64,000 nt of DNA from Methanomicrobiales archaeon HGW-Methanomicrobiales-1 (GCA_002839675.1 PGYM01000004.1:1-64000); one strand, 5' to 3'. Shown: positions 8,397 through 17,961, numbered from the stretch's first letter. The notes: a model not told the origin generated them from the letters alone. Numbers and translations: made by a program.

Positions 8397-9488
8397 TTAT
8401 CGCTTGATACGCGCCGGATTGTCCTTATCAATCATCTGGCGTGTCGTACCGGTAAGATACATGGGGGATTTCTTAAGATCGGATACCTGTGCTGAGCCGG
8501 TCAAAAACATCGTGACCTTGAGCTGCTGGTGTATCCTGTCGATTGTGTTACTGAGTGCCTCATCGCTTTCCATCGCGGGTTTGAGCAGGGGCAGTGCCAT
8601 GCCGCAGAGATCCGCCCCGAGGGCGAGTGCCTTTGCCATATCGATGCCGCTCCGTATTCCGCCCGATGCTATCACCGGGCTGCCGGTGGCAAGCACTTCT
8701 GCAAGACTGACTACCGTGGGAATGCCCCAGCTGGCAAAGTCCTGGCCTAATGACTTGAGGGCATGATCTTTTGCGTTTTTACTCTCCTCTGCCCGTACGC
8801 TCTCGACGGCAGCCCAGGACGTCCCGCCCCAGCCGCCGATATCGATCGCACTGGCACCTGCGCCCCAGCACTGCCGGGCGATTGCCGCAGAGATACCGCA
8901 GCCGGTCTCTTTTATCATAACCGGTGTCTTGAACTCGCGACAGAGTTCTTCGATTGCCGCAAAGCAGCCGATCGCATTATGATCGCCTTCGGGCTGGATT
9001 GCTTCCTGCAGGAAATTCAAGTGAATGGCGAGTGCATCCGCCTCGATCATCGAGACGGCACGCTCCGCCCATTCAATGCCGTGATCGCGGAGCTGGACTG
9101 CCCCGAGGTTTGCAACCAGGAATGCATGGGGCGCTTCATCCCGCACAACCGAGAAGGTATCATCGAGTGTAGGATTTTCAAGCGCAGCCCGCTGGGAACC
9201 GACACCCATGCCGGTCCCGTAACGTTCTGCAGCCCGTGCAAGCCGGGCATTCACGTCTTTTGTTCCCGGGTGACCCCCGGTCATGGCCGAGATGAACAGG
9301 GGGGATGAGAACGCATGGCCCAGGAACCGGGTCGAGAGGCTGATAGCTCCCATGTCACATTCCGGCAGTGCATTGTGCACAAACCTGATGCCCGCAAACC
9401 CGGCATCCCCGCTCTCGACTGCTTCTTCTGCGCAGATGCGCAGGTGGTCGAGCTTGCGCGAGGAGGTTAACCGCTTCTTGTCACTCAT
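8397..9488 (-). CDS. fni: Isopentenyl-diphosphate delta-isomerase, type 2
   Basis: The 363-residue FMN- and NADPH-dependent enzyme interconverts isopentenyl and dimethylallyl diphosphate. Family features are the start SSRKLDHLRIC, the FMN-binding stretch ISAMTGGHPG, the glycine motif YGTGMGVGSQ, and the C-terminal phosphate-binding ASGGIRSGIDMAKALALGADL. The start codon overlaps the stop of the isopentenyl phosphate kinase gene by four bases (ATGA at 9485-9488), so the two are translationally coupled. The 75-base gap to the RNase J gene is the largest within this sub-block. Confidence 0.94.
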   Translation of the reverse strand: MSDKKRLTSSRKLDHLRICAEEAVESGDAGFAGIRFVHNALPECDMGAISLSTRFLGHAFSSPLFISAMTGGHPGTKDVNARLARAAERYGTGMGVGSQRAALENPTLDDTFSVVRDEAPHAFLVANLGAVQLRDHGIEWAERAVSMIEADALAIHLNFLQEAIQPEGDHNAIGCFAAIEELCREFKTPVMIKETGCGISAAIARQCWGAGASAIDIGGWGGTSWAAVESVRAEESKNAKDHALKSLGQDFASWGIPTVVSLAEVLATGSPVIASGGIRSGIDMAKALALGADLCGMALPLLKPAMESDEALSNTIDRIHQQLKVTMFLTGSAQVSDLKKSPMYLTGTTRQMIDKDNPARIKR

Positions 9489-10246
9489 TTTTTCATCCCC
9501 TTTACTGTTGTCCCGCCGTGACCGACTCCTGCAAGGAAGTCGGCTACCCGCGAGACATGAAAGATATCTGACCCGATACCTGCATCTGCAAGTTCGAGCA
9601 GTTCATTGATCTTGCCTCTCATTCCACCGGTGACATCGGTATGCATCGAGTTGCCGATGCGGAGAGTTGGCATCGAGTCCCGGTTAATTTCCGGAACAAC
9701 CCGCTCTCCATCCAGCACTCCCGGTACGTCGGTGGCGAGCCCTACGCGGCTGATTGCTAAACCAACCGCGAGATACCGCACGAGCTGATCGCCCGAAACG
9801 ATACAGGCTCCTTTTGAAAGGTCCATCACCACGTCGCCGTGGATCACAGGGACCATCCCGAGATCAAGCATTGTTTCCAGGTGCCTGCATTCGAAGCTGA
9901 CCAGCCGCCCGTTGTCCGCAATTGCGGTGTGCAGCGGGTGGACGCCAATCGCGGCAACTCCCTGTTCGCGGAGGGTTGCAACAACCTCCTCGTTGAGCCG
10001 GCTGACCGCCCGGTGGGTCACATAGACCCCCTCGGTCTGCCCTTTTACGGCACCAACATCAAGGTGGTACCGCTTTGCCTCGGGATGCCCGCAGGACCCG
10101 GCGCCGTGGATGACCACAATGCCATCCGTGCGTGCCCGGGCAATCGAGCCGGCAATGGATGCCAGCTGGTCGTGATTGATTGCACAATCTGCGCTTTTAT
10201 CGGTGATTACGCTTCCGCCCAGTTTCAGGATGAGGCGATCAGACAT
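9485..10246 (-). CDS. ipk: Isopentenyl phosphate kinase
   Basis: The 253-residue kinase phosphorylates isopentenyl phosphate to isopentenyl diphosphate, the last step of the archaeal variant of the mevalonate pathway. It belongs to the amino-acid-kinase fold: N-terminal LILKLGGSVITDK, then VVIHGAGSCGHP with the catalytic His, and the C-terminal DVTGGMRGKI nucleotide-binding element. The start at ATG 10246 (MSDRLILKLGG) is chosen because it leaves an 8-base overlap with the mevalonate kinase stop; the longer open frame to 10477 is read-through over mvk. Translational coupling to both neighbours is likely. Confidence 0.94.
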   Translation of the reverse strand: MSDRLILKLGGSVITDKSADCAINHDQLASIAGSIARARTDGIVVIHGAGSCGHPEAKRYHLDVGAVKGQTEGVYVTHRAVSRLNEEVVATLREQGVAAIGVHPLHTAIADNGRLVSFECRHLETMLDLGMVPVIHGDVVMDLSKGACIVSGDQLVRYLAVGLAISRVGLATDVPGVLDGERVVPEINRDSMPTLRIGNSMHTDVTGGMRGKINELLELADAGIGSDIFHVSRVADFLAGVGHGGTTVKGMKK

Positions 10247-11108
10247 TTTTCTCCTTGCGTGCGCCTTCCGTATCGATACCGGTAATGATTGCCCGGGCGT
10301 CACACGCTTCAATGGCACTGGCAATCCGGTGTTTGATGGGCTTGGGGCAGAGCGCAACCATGCAACCCCCGCCCCCGGCCCCTGTGATCTTTGCCCCGAA
10401 GGCCCCGGCCGAACGTGCCGCAAGCACCATTTTTCCGAGCTGCGGGTGGCCGACCCCCAGCACTTCGAGCAGGGCATGGTTCATGTTCATGTATTTGCCC
10501 AGTTCCTTGGGATTGTTCAGGTGATGGATCGCGCTCATGCTCACGCCTTCGATCGCATCGAGCACCGGGTCCACGATATTGGGGTGCTTCTTCTTGAGAT
10601 CGCTCACCAGTTCCACCATCTTTGAAGTGCTGTGCGAGACGAGCGAGTCCCCGATCACCAGGTGGATGTTCTGCGGGGGCAGGCGTCGCCGGGAACCGCC
10701 GCTGATAAGGACTATGCCACCGTAGGCAGAGACGGTCGTATCCGTGGGGCTTGCCCTCCCTTTCTGCACGGTCTTTTCGATCTCAAAAGCCATATCAGCG
10801 ACATCTTCCCGGGTCTTGTGCAGGGAGAACTCATCGTTGATGGCAGAGAGGGTGGCAACCGTGACGGCAGCTGACGATCCCAGGCCGGACGAACTCGGGA
10901 TCTGGGAATTGATATACACGCTGCCCATCACGCCCATAGCTTCGAAACACCCGTCAATGTAGGGGGATTTCGCACGCTGCGGGCGTTTGGTATTTCTCAC
11001 GGTAACAAAGACCCGGGGCTTTATGGCCATGGCTATGCCGGGCTTTCCATAGACTACTGCATGCTCACCGAACAAGAAAACCTTGCCCGGTGCACTCCAC
11101 GTTGCCAA
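10239..11108 (-). CDS. mvk: Mevalonate kinase
   Basis: The 289-residue GHMP kinase phosphorylates mevalonate, committing it to isoprenoid synthesis. Motifs: N-terminal APGKVFLFGEHAVVYG, the ATP-binding PSSSGLGSSAAVT near residue 93, and the C-terminal KITGAGGGGCMVAL. It is directly followed by ipk and fni, so three of the pathway's steps are encoded contiguously. Phosphomevalonate-processing enzymes are not in the window. Start ATG 11108 lies one base from the stop of the MEMO gene. Confidence 0.95.
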   Translation of the reverse strand: MATWSAPGKVFLFGEHAVVYGKPGIAMAIKPRVFVTVRNTKRPQRAKSPYIDGCFEAMGVMGSVYINSQIPSSSGLGSSAAVTVATLSAINDEFSLHKTREDVADMAFEIEKTVQKGRASPTDTTVSAYGGIVLISGGSRRRLPPQNIHLVIGDSLVSHSTSKMVELVSDLKKKHPNIVDPVLDAIEGVSMSAIHHLNNPKELGKYMNMNHALLEVLGVGHPQLGKMVLAARSAGAFGAKITGAGGGGCMVALCPKPIKHRIASAIEACDARAIITGIDTEGARKEKNV

Positions 11109-11109
11109 C

Positions 11110-11898
11110 CTATATCACCGCAATGGCTGCGTATCCCACGACTTCACGGGTGTCTCCGGTGACATCCCCGCTCGTCGCATACCGGATAAGCTTTGCCGCT
11201 TTCGCCCCTAACCTGCTGCAGGCAGTCACCATCGCGGTGATCGGGCCATACCCGCAGGCAGTTACGCGACGCTCCTCAATCCTCCGGTAGAATTCCACCG
11301 TATCGAGAGTAGTTAAGGGGTCGATCGCATATAGATCATCTGATTTCGCTTTTGCTTCAGGCACATAATGCGAGAAGTCGCTGGAGGCTACGATCCGTAT
11401 ATCCCGCTTGGTCAGCCGGACGGCAGATATGATCTTTTCTGCAATCCGTATCGCGCTCGCATAATCCTGCTGTCCCATCATGATCGGGGCGATTCGGGCA
11501 CGAGGGAACCGGTACTTGATGAACGGCATCTGCACTTCCAGCGAATGCTCGTCCCGGTGAGACAGTTCATCGGTCTCCATATCCAGTGCCTCGACAAACC
11601 CGGTGTCAGTATCAACCACACCGAGCGGTGTTTCCCAGGGAACGGCAGAAACAGAGCTGATATACCCGCGATGGGATGGACCAATAACCACAAAAGTGCC
11701 GGAGAAATCCGGTTCGATAGCGCCGAATGCATGGGCCGCTACCTGCCCTGAATAGATATACCCTGCATGGGGCGATACGATACCCAGAGGTGCTCCCTCC
11801 ACCCGGGTGCCGGAGAAGAATTTCTCAAGCAGTTGCTCCAGGTGAGAAGGATCTTGCGGATAAAACATGCCGGCTACTGCGCATGTACGCATCTTCAT
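11110..11898 (-). CDS. MEMO1 family protein (AmmeMemoRadiSam protein B)
   Basis: The 262-residue protein belongs to the MEMO family, related in fold to class III extradiol dioxygenases. Family signatures are VAGMFYPQDPSHLE at the N-terminus, GIVSPHAGYIYSGQVAAHAF, VVIGPSHRGY, EHSLEVQMPFIKY and SSDFSHYVP, which supply conserved His residues. I place the start at ATG 11898, which follows a good ribosome-binding site (GAGGG); a GTG at 11943 would add 15 residues. The biochemical role in archaea is not established. It is embedded between S2 and mevalonate kinase. Confidence 0.88.
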   Translation of the reverse strand: MKMRTCAVAGMFYPQDPSHLEQLLEKFFSGTRVEGAPLGIVSPHAGYIYSGQVAAHAFGAIEPDFSGTFVVIGPSHRGYISSVSAVPWETPLGVVDTDTGFVEALDMETDELSHRDEHSLEVQMPFIKYRFPRARIAPIMMGQQDYASAIRIAEKIISAVRLTKRDIRIVASSDFSHYVPEAKAKSDDLYAIDPLTTLDTVEFYRRIEERRVTACGYGPITAMVTACSRLGAKAAKLIRYATSGDVTGDTREVVGYAAIAVI

Positions 11899-11937
11899 CG
11901 GATCAACCCTCTGGTCGTACTCATATATGTAACGATC

Positions 11938-11958
11938 GATCACTAAAAAAAAGTGATC
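11938..11958 (-). other. Hairpin between rps2 and MEMO gene
   Basis: GATCACT and AGTGATC form a 7-bp stem around a seven-base loop that reads as T residues on the transcribed strand. It lies just after the rps2 stop and could attenuate transcription or stabilise the upstream mRNA end. Its function is inferred only from position. Confidence 0.4.
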
Positions 11959-11961
11959 GGA

Positions 11962-12573
11962 TCAGAACTCAGTTTCGAAGTCCTCGGGGGTGAGTGCTGT
12001 CGAGATACCGCGGAGCCTGAGCATTTCGCGGGTGAGCAGGAAGTAGATCATAGAGAGTGCTTTGCGACCCTTGTTGTTGGTCGGGATGACTAAGTCAACA
12101 TACTTGGTCATGTTGTTGGTATCGCAGAGCGCAACTACGGGGATACCGCACTGGACTGCCTCGTTGATGACCTGTGCGTCACCGATCGGGTCGGTTACAA
12201 CAACGACCGATGGCTCGACGTATTCGGACAGGACGGGGTTGGTCATGAGACCGGGGATAAACCGGCCGGTGGCGGACATTGCACCGATAGTATCGGCAAA
12301 CTTCTTTGCCGGGTACTGGCCGTACTGGCGGGAGGTGACAACGAGGATATTGGGTGCCTCGAACTGGGTTAAGAACTTGGCAGTTGTCTTGATCCGGGCA
12401 TCGGTCTCGCGGATGTCAAGGATATACAGTCCATCGCCGCGGACGCGGTAGATGAACTTCTTCATGTCTTCGCTCTTCTGCTGGGTACCGATGTGTACAC
12501 CGGCTGCAAGGTACTCTTCGACGGGGATGAGTGGCTCTTTTAATTCAATTTCCATTTCATTTACGGTAGTCAT
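11962..12573 (-). CDS. rps2: 30S ribosomal protein S2
   Basis: The 203-residue protein is a small-subunit component near the mRNA channel. The family signature is seen in the start ([18 protein letters not shown]), the middle ([25 protein letters not shown]) and [11 protein letters not shown]. Length suits the archaeal S2, which lacks the bacterial coiled-coil insertion. The start codon overlaps the enolase stop by four bases. Enolase-S2-MEMO-mvk is a gene order I recognise from Euryarchaeota. Confidence 0.96.
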   Translation of the reverse strand: MTTVNEMEIELKEPLIPVEEYLAAGVHIGTQQKSEDMKKFIYRVRGDGLYILDIRETDARIKTTAKFLTQFEAPNILVVTSRQYGQYPAKKFADTIGAMSATGRFIPGLMTNPVLSEYVEPSVVVVTDPIGDAQVINEAVQCGIPVVALCDTNNMTKYVDLVIPTNNKGRKALSMIYFLLTREMLRLRGISTALTPEDFETEF

Positions 12574-13757
12574 AGCTGTTCCTCGATGCGTATCAGTTCG
12601 TTAAGTTTGGCAATGCGTTCTCCGCCAACGGCTCCGCATTTTAAGAAAACGCAGGAGAACGCGGTTGCGAGGTGGGCGATTGTCGTATCGGTGGTTTCAC
12701 CGGACCGGTGGCTCATCACCGTGTCCAGGCCATGGGTGTGGGCAAGCCGCACTGCGTCATAGGTTTCAGTGAGGGTTCCCACCTGATTGGGTTTTATGAG
12801 TACGCAGTTTGCTGCATCCATCTCGATGCCCTGCGCAATGCGGTCAACCTGCGTCACGAAGATATCGTCTCCGCACAGGAGACAGCGATCCCCGATCTGG
12901 CTGTTGAGTTCTGAAAAGGCGTCGAAGTCCTCCTCAAAGAGGGGATCTTCTACATAGACAAGGTTATAGGTGTCCACCAGTTCGCCGATGTAGGCGATCT
13001 GCTCTTCAGTGGTGCGGATCTTGTTACGGTACTTGTACCCGTCACCGGTCCACATCTGGCTTGCTGCCACATCAATACCCATATCAACCGAGATATTCAT
13101 CTCGTCGGCGACAAGTCCGGTCGCCTCGGCAATGAGCTCAAATGCGAGGACATCGTCAATCTGCGGTGCCCACGCACCCTCATCACCCTTGCCGCAGGAT
13201 TTCCCGTTCTTCTTTAAGAGTTCCTTGACATGCCGGTGGACGGCTGCATTGGCAAAGACTGCCTCTTCTGCATCCGCTGCGCCTCCGGGCACGACAAGGA
13301 ATTCCTGGATCTCGGTGGCATTTGGCGCATGTGCCCCGCCACCGATAATGTTGCCTAAGGGAAGAGGCATCTCCTTTACAAATGCTCCGCCAAGATAGCG
13401 GAAGAGCGGCATATCACTTGCTGATGCTGCTGCTTTTGCATTGGCAAGCGAGAGTGCCACGGCGATATTTGCCCCGATCTCCGAGAAATCGGCAGTCCCG
13501 TCGATATCGCGAAGCTGCTCGTCGAAGCCTTCCTGGTCACAGGCATCCATGCCTATGAGTGCGGGAAGAACATTCTGGTAGGCATAGTCAATCGCCTCCC
13601 GTGGCGGTTTGACTTTTGCTTCAAACGCCCCGGTGCTGGCACCGCTGGGCGCTGCGGACCTGCCAAAACCGTTCGCCGTGTATACGTCCGCCTCGACGGT
13701 CGCATTGCCCCGGCTGTCCAGGATTGTCCGCAGTTCGATAACCTCTATGGTCGTCAT
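12570..13757 (-). CDS. eno: Enolase (phosphopyruvate hydratase)
   Basis: The 395-residue glycolytic/gluconeogenic enzyme interconverts 2-phosphoglycerate and phosphoenolpyruvate. The hallmark metal ligands and catalytic residues are present: [10 protein letters not shown] near the start, [40 protein letters not shown] with the catalytic Lys, and [13 protein letters not shown]. It is somewhat shorter than the usual 410-430 residues but nothing essential looks missing. A phosphoglycerate mutase for the preceding step is encoded at 39624. Confidence 0.96.
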   Translation of the reverse strand: MTTIEVIELRTILDSRGNATVEADVYTANGFGRSAAPSGASTGAFEAKVKPPREAIDYAYQNVLPALIGMDACDQEGFDEQLRDIDGTADFSEIGANIAVALSLANAKAAASASDMPLFRYLGGAFVKEMPLPLGNIIGGGAHAPNATEIQEFLVVPGGAADAEEAVFANAAVHRHVKELLKKNGKSCGKGDEGAWAPQIDDVLAFELIAEATGLVADEMNISVDMGIDVAASQMWTGDGYKYRNKIRTTEEQIAYIGELVDTYNLVYVEDPLFEEDFDAFSELNSQIGDRCLLCGDDIFVTQVDRIAQGIEMDAANCVLIKPNQVGTLTETYDAVRLAHTHGLDTVMSHRSGETTDTTIAHLATAFSCVFLKCGAVGGERIAKLNELIRIEEQL

Positions 13758-13766
13758 AAGAGTCCT

Positions 13767-13940
13767 CTACTTCCTTTTTACGGTAATGGGGATGGTGTGG
13801 TTGTTGAATTCCTCGATGGCGATCTCAAGCGGATCGATCCGTGTCGTTGTAACAAGTAACGGAGCACCCATTGATATCTGCAGAGCCCTTGCTCCAATGA
13901 TCCTTGCCCGTTCATACCGGGAGTATGTCTGCGTCTGCAT
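13767..13940 (-). CDS. rpoK: DNA-directed RNA polymerase subunit K
   Basis: This 57-residue subunit (RpoK/Rpb6 homologue) promotes assembly of the RNA polymerase core. The sequence starts [20 protein letters not shown] and ends in [11 protein letters not shown], including the conserved [19 protein letters not shown] element. It is shorter than many annotation cut-offs and easily missed. It lies between tRNA-Pro and enolase, nine bases before the enolase start. Confidence 0.95.
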   Translation of the reverse strand: MQTQTYSRYERARIIGARALQISMGAPLLVTTTRIDPLEIAIEEFNNHTIPITVKRK

Positions 13941-13975
13941 TTTTTGTCCTCAAAATGATGTGTTCTTTTTGATAA

Positions 13976-14050
13976 TGGGGTCGCTGAGATTCGAACTCAG
14001 GTCACTGCGTCCCGAACGCAATAGGATGGTCCAGGCTACCCTACGACCCC
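13976..14050 (-). tRNA. tRNA-Pro (CGG)
   Basis: The minus strand folds as a tRNA: acceptor GGGGTCG pairing with CGACCCC, anticodon stem TTGCG/CGCAG around the loop TTCGGGA with anticodon CGG, and T arm CTGAG-TTCGAAT-CTCAG. The D loop contains AGCCTGG. The discriminator base is A, no intron is present, and CCA is not encoded. It sits inside the ribosomal/RNA polymerase cluster between rpoN and rpoK. Confidence 0.95.
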
Positions 14051-14069
14051 TCGTTCATCTATTCAATCG

Positions 14070-14258
14070 TTACTGGTATGGGTTGAGCTCGTCAATGACG
14101 ACTTTGTGGGTCAGGAGCATACGCCTGCAGCAGTACCGGGTAATATTAAGATCGGTGAGGATCTGTTTGGGATCCTCGCCGTTCTCCCGTCTCTGCCTGA
14201 ACTCTTCCCACGCGGTGGAAATTGGTTTTCCACAGGTGAAACATCGTACGGGTATCAT
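14070..14258 (-). CDS. rpoN: DNA-directed RNA polymerase subunit N
   Basis: The 62-residue subunit (Rpb10 homologue) bridges the RpoD/RpoL platform and the large subunits. It has the family's zinc-binding pattern: RCFTCGKP near the N-terminus and RYCCRRMLLTHV-type CC pair (RYCCRRMLLTHK) around residue 42. The C-terminal tail is short, ending DELNPYQ. It follows rps9 after 29 bases. Confidence 0.96.
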   Translation of the reverse strand: MIPVRCFTCGKPISTAWEEFRQRRENGEDPKQILTDLNITRYCCRRMLLTHKVVIDELNPYQ

Positions 14259-14287
14259 AAATTTAACCTCTCATCATATCTGTTATC

Positions 14288-14689
14288 TTAACGATAAGAC
14301 TTTTGGAACTTTGCCCTGGCTCCGGAACCGTGAGGTTTCTTGGCTTCTTTCTGCCGGGAGTCATTGACAAGGAGCGTCCTGTCATACGTAAGATAGATAT
14401 CCTTGATCTGGGGTTCGTTGTGCCACAGGAGGATGCCACGGGCAAGAGCGGTCCTGACCGCTTCTGCCTGTCCCATCACACCGCCACCGGCGACATCGAT
14501 GGTTACATCGATACCGTGCACCGCATTGGGTACCAGGAGGAGGGGCTCAGAGATCTTCATCCGGGTAACATCAGAGCCGTACTGTTCGAGCGGTACTGAG
14601 TTGACCCGGATAACGCCTTTGCCTGCCTTAAAGGTCGCCCGAGCGATTGCAGTCTTGCGTTTTCCGCTTGTGTTAATGATCTTTACCAT
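14288..14689 (-). CDS. rps9: 30S ribosomal protein S9
   Basis: The 133-residue protein has the S9 pattern: GKRKTAIARATFKAGKG at the start, GGGVMGQAEAVRTALARGI in the middle, and the basic tail ending GARAKFQKSYR that reaches the decoding centre. It follows rpl13 after 12 bases, the usual L13-S9 pair. Confidence 0.97.
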   Translation of the reverse strand: MVKIINTSGKRKTAIARATFKAGKGVIRVNSVPLEQYGSDVTRMKISEPLLLVPNAVHGIDVTIDVAGGGVMGQAEAVRTALARGILLWHNEPQIKDIYLTYDRTLLVNDSRQKEAKKPHGSGARAKFQKSYR

Positions 14690-14701
14690 GGGGACCAGCC
14701 T

Positions 14702-15130
14702 CTAGAACTTTGCTCCAAGGAACGTGCATACAGCACCGAGGGTGATGTAAGCCGGGTTGTTCAGACGGTTCATGTGAGCGTCTTCGAGCACTTCTAATTC
14801 CTTTCCGACAAACTCGGTCGGGACACCGACGTAGCACTTGATGCGCTTCATGGCCTCGACGCCACGGGGGCGTTTGTACGGGAGCATGCCGCGGATCGTC
14901 CGCTTCATCAGGTGGTCCGGCCGGCGGGGGACGAACGGTCCCCAGCGGTTGCCGCTGGCGCCGCGCTCAACCTTGTGCTTGTAGTTGCCGAGCACGCGTG
15001 CACGGCTGCCGGAGATGATTACCTTTTCTACGTTGACAATTGCGATCGTTTCGCCGGCAAGCCCGCGCTGTGCGACAAGGCTTGCGAGGCGGCCGAGAAG
15101 CAGTCCGTCACCGTTGATTACTGTCACCAT
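14702..15130 (-). CDS. rpl13: 50S ribosomal protein L13
   Basis: The 142-residue large-subunit protein shows the family motif [21 protein letters not shown] and the start [17 protein letters not shown]. Length is typical of archaeal L13. It lies seven bases downstream of rpl18e. Confidence 0.96.
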   Translation of the reverse strand: MVTVINGDGLLLGRLASLVAQRGLAGETIAIVNVEKVIISGSRARVLGNYKHKVERGASGNRWGPFVPRRPDHLMKRTIRGMLPYKRPRGVEAMKRIKCYVGVPTEFVGKELEVLEDAHMNRLNNPAYITLGAVCTFLGAKF

Positions 15131-15137
15131 TTCTTCT

Positions 15138-15503
15138 TCACCTCAGGATCCGGACACCGCTGCCTTTCGGGTTGTCCTTAAGGAGCTGCTCGATGGTCAT
15201 ACACTGTCCCTTTGCGTCCTTGATCTTGCTGGTCGCGGATGCTGAAAAATTCAGCGCTGCAACCTTGACGGACTGCTCAAGCAGGCCGCTGCCGAGAACT
15301 TTACCCGGGACGATGATTGTCTCGCCGTTCTGGGCATAGCGGCTGATCTTGGACAGGTTGACCTCGGCGTAATTCCGGTTGGGGGTCTCTAACCTGCTTG
15401 CGATCTCGCGCCAGATCTTGGCCTCATTCTCCCGTGACTTGTTCTTCAGGAGTAAGATAAGGCTGGTAAGACGGGGGTTCGTCTTCTCTACTATTCTTGT
15501 CAT
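15138..15503 (-). CDS. rpl18e: 50S ribosomal protein L18e
   Basis: The 121-residue protein is found only in archaea and eukaryotes (L15-like fold). It begins with [19 protein letters not shown] and contains [25 protein letters not shown]. It shares a four-base ATGA overlap with rpoD upstream (15500-15503), indicating coupled translation. Confidence 0.96.
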   Translation of the reverse strand: MTRIVEKTNPRLTSLILLLKNKSRENEAKIWREIASRLETPNRNYAEVNLSKISRYAQNGETIIVPGKVLGSGLLEQSVKVAALNFSASATSKIKDAKGQCMTIEQLLKDNPKGSGVRILR

Positions 15504-16333
15504 TTCTTTTCATCCCCTGAGATTTCGCCTAACTGGTGTTCCAGCTCGTCTGACTGCTCCTTGATATACAGAAGTGCCCGATTCATGATCTCTTTTACCG
15601 GCAGTGAACCGTCGCCTTCGACTACGAATATATAGCGGTCGATTTCGGCGGATACATGGATTGCCGGTTCATCCCCGATACCACTCGCAATGCAGGCCTT
15701 TTCACAAAGCTTGCACATGGAACAGTCGGGAAGTTTGTTGCTTACTACTTCGACTTTCTTGCCGCGAACTGCAAGCACCTGGCGGGGACATTCGTCCACG
15801 CACATACCACAGGCATCGCAACCTTCGCTGATCGTAACTACGGGGTGATTTTTGTACCCGCAGACCAGGGTCGGCTGCCATTTTGCATGTACTCTGCCGG
15901 TATTGAGGACTGCTTTTGCTTCGAGGACAAGGGTCTGCCCTTTCGTGAGTTTCACGATGGGCACGTTGTCGTACACCGGCACTGCTTTGGGGTCTGCCGG
16001 GATCAGGTCGTTTGAACTGACCGTGCGGGGGCCTTCGGCGCTTAAGGTGTAGGTCACCGTGCAGGCTGGGCATCCGGCCCCGTCGCACGTGCATTTCTCC
16101 TGAGTCGTGTAGGATGAGAGATCGGTCTTTATGGGTATAAGCCCAAGGCGGTGGGCCAGCATCTCGTCGAAGAGCGCACTGGTATTGTTATAAATACGCA
16201 CATCTTCGATTGCAAGGGTTGGCACTTCGCCGATCATTGCCCGCCGGAAGGCGTTGGCAAATGCTGGGCTCGCTCCCGAGAGAGTGAATCGCGCCAAGGA
16301 ATCGTCCAGACTGGCGAATTCTATCTGCATCAC
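15500..16333 (-). CDS. rpoD: RNA polymerase subunit D with two Fe-S cluster motifs
   Basis: The 277-residue subunit (Rpb3/alpha-like) forms the assembly platform with RpoL. After the RNAP dimerisation start ([20 protein letters not shown]) and a Cys-rich [12 protein letters not shown] segment, it carries a ferredoxin-like insertion with two four-Cys sets: [11 protein letters not shown] and [11 protein letters not shown], both CxxCxxCxxxC. That matches the two [4Fe-4S] motifs known for methanogen RpoD. It overlaps rps11 by four bases. Confidence 0.95.
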   Translation of the reverse strand: MMQIEFASLDDSLARFTLSGASPAFANAFRRAMIGEVPTLAIEDVRIYNNTSALFDEMLAHRLGLIPIKTDLSSYTTQEKCTCDGAGCPACTVTYTLSAEGPRTVSSNDLIPADPKAVPVYDNVPIVKLTKGQTLVLEAKAVLNTGRVHAKWQPTLVCGYKNHPVVTISEGCDACGMCVDECPRQVLAVRGKKVEVVSNKLPDCSMCKLCEKACIASGIGDEPAIHVSAEIDRYIFVVEGDGSLPVKEIMNRALLYIKEQSDELEHQLGEISGDEKK

Positions 16334-16728
16334 ACTCTCCTGCCACGTCGTCCGCCTTTAGCGCGGCATGAGTCGTGGGGAACGGGTGTAACATCTTCAA
16401 TGCGGCCTATGCGCATACCTGCACGGGCGAGTGCACGGATGGCTGCCTGGGCACCTGGCCCGGGGCTGCGCTGCTTGCCCTGTCCGGGTGCACGCACCTT
16501 GACATGGACGCCGACAAAGCCCTTTTCGCGGGCTGCCTGCGCAACGTTGCCTGCCATCTGCATAGCAGCATACGGGGAGCTCTCATTGCGGTCCTGCTTG
16601 ACGACCATACCACCACTGCTTTTTGTGACCGTCTCTGCACCGGAGAGGTCAGTTACTGTGATGATAGTGTTGTTGAAGGATGCAAAGATGTGAGCAATAC
16701 CCCACTTTTCCTTGTCATTTGCTGCCAT
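16330..16728 (-). CDS. rps11: 30S ribosomal protein S11
   Basis: The 132-residue protein has [22 protein letters not shown] at the start, the central [19 protein letters not shown], and the arginine-rich end [16 protein letters not shown]. It shares one base with the stop of rps4. It occupies the usual place between S4 and RpoD. Confidence 0.97.
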   Translation of the reverse strand: MAANDKEKWGIAHIFASFNNTIITVTDLSGAETVTKSSGGMVVKQDRNESSPYAAMQMAGNVAQAAREKGFVGVHVKVRAPGQGKQRSPGPGAQAAIRALARAGMRIGRIEDVTPVPHDSCRAKGGRRGRRV

Positions 16729-17318
16729 TATCTACCTCCGCGCTGGTATCCCTGCTGGGGAAGTGCCTTGGGGTTACTTGCCGGTTTGGCAATGCGGGTC
16801 CTCTCGGCATTTGCTTCGCTGACGAATGAGGACGTCCCATAGTAGGTGATCTGTCCTTCTTCAATCCGGCCAACATGGTAGCTGGGGATAGTGGTACGCC
16901 TTCCGGCGATTGCAATATGACCGTGGGTGACCATCTGCCGCGCCTGTTTCGGCGAGCGGGCGAGTCCCTTGCGGTGTACCATGGTCTGGAGCCGGCGGTC
17001 GAGCTGGGCCTGGACCTTGAGCGAGAGCACGGCTTCAATGTCCGCATCGGGACCGAGAAGACCTGCACGCTGGAGGTGGCTGATCAGTTCGTCCTTCTTT
17101 GCATCGAAGATGTGCTTATCAGTGGCGCTTGACGCGAGCACGAGAAGGTTACGGGCACCCTTGCGGTATTTGCGCAGGTCTGCCTGGGCCTTCCAGACTT
17201 CACGCTTGTTGCGCAGGCCGTATTCGATGACAAGGCGCGTTTCGGATTCGATACGCGTCTTTTCGAACGGGCGCTTTGGGGTCTGGTAAGACTTATGGTT
17301 CTTGCCTGGGTATCCCAT
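16728..17318 (-). CDS. rps4: 30S ribosomal protein S4
   Basis: The 196-residue protein has an archaeal N-terminus ([20 protein letters not shown]) and an S4 RNA-binding domain around residues 104-170 ([38 protein letters not shown]). It helps initiate small-subunit assembly. The C-terminal tail ([12 protein letters not shown]) is Gln/Gly/Arg-rich. Confidence 0.97.
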   Translation of the reverse strand: MGYPGKNHKSYQTPKRPFEKTRIESETRLVIEYGLRNKREVWKAQADLRKYRKGARNLLVLASSATDKHIFDAKKDELISHLQRAGLLGPDADIEAVLSLKVQAQLDRRLQTMVHRKGLARSPKQARQMVTHGHIAIAGRRTTIPSYHVGRIEEGQITYYGTSSFVSEANAERTRIAKPASNPKALPQQGYQRGGR

Positions 17319-17320
17319 GA

Positions 17321-17779
17321 TTAGTTACCTGCCTTCCTCTTGCTCACACCAACAGTCTTGCCGGTTCTGCCGGTAGATTTGGTGCGCTGACCGCGGACTT
17401 TCTGGCCGGTCTCATGCCGGATGCCCTTGTAGCATCGGATCTTTCTCATGAGGTTGATGTCTTCTTCATTTGCGAGAGCGACATCTCCGCCAAAAAGGTG
17501 CTTTGTTTCGCCGGTGTACACATCCTTGGGACGGTTTGCCATCCATGCCGGAATCTTGGTGATGTACTCTTCAACAGCGATCCGGAGCCGGTTGACCGAC
17601 TCCTCTTCAAGGCGACCGAGTAATGCATACTCGTCAACTTTCGCCATACGGGAAATAACCGTGGAGGTATGCCTGCCGACACCCTTGATGCCGGTAAGCG
17701 CTACTCTCACGGATTTGGTACCATCGAGATCGGTGGTTCCAACCCTTACAAAGTATTTAATATCGTTTTCCTGAGCCAT
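17321..17779 (-). CDS. rps13: 30S ribosomal protein S13
   Basis: The 152-residue protein shows [19 protein letters not shown] and the C-terminal [20 protein letters not shown], both standard for archaeal S13, which contacts the subunit interface and tRNA. I start it at ATG 17779 ([14 protein letters not shown]); the open frame continues upstream only because it reads through the tRNA-Ser gene. It is the first protein gene of the cluster. Confidence 0.96.
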   Translation of the reverse strand: MAQENDIKYFVRVGTTDLDGTKSVRVALTGIKGVGRHTSTVISRMAKVDEYALLGRLEEESVNRLRIAVEEYITKIPAWMANRPKDVYTGETKHLFGGDVALANEEDINLMRKIRCYKGIRHETGQKVRGQRTKSTGRTGKTVGVSKRKAGN

Positions 17780-17814
17780 CCAATCCCCTCGATTGGTGAG
17801 ATTGTCTCTTTTAG

Positions 17815-17898
17815 CGCTGAGGGGGAGATTTGAACTCCCGAGTCCTTTCGAACACAGGTTTAGCAAACCTGCGCCATACCAGGCTTGGCTACCTCAAC
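17815..17898 (-). tRNA. tRNA-Ser (GCT)
   Basis: The minus strand gives an acceptor GTTGAGG pairing with CCTCAGC (with G-U), anticodon stem CAGGT/ACCTG around TTGCTAA (anticodon GCT), a long class II variable arm, and T arm GGGAG-TTCAAAT-CTCCC. The discriminator is G and CCA is not encoded. It is the first gene downstream of the TATA-like box at 17962, so it is probably co-transcribed with rps13. Confidence 0.94.
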
Positions 17899-17961
17899 AG
17901 AGGAATCTCGCATCTTGTAACAGACACTCGCAGCGGATAACCACTGCTCCATGAATGGTGC

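Noticed and set aside
9485-10477. Isopentenyl phosphate kinase with a 77-residue N-terminal extension
   Set aside because: The extension is out-of-frame read-through across the mevalonate kinase gene; the kinase fold begins at ATG 10246.
17321-17866. S13 with a 29-residue N-terminal extension
   Set aside because: The extra residues are a translation of the tRNA-Ser gene.
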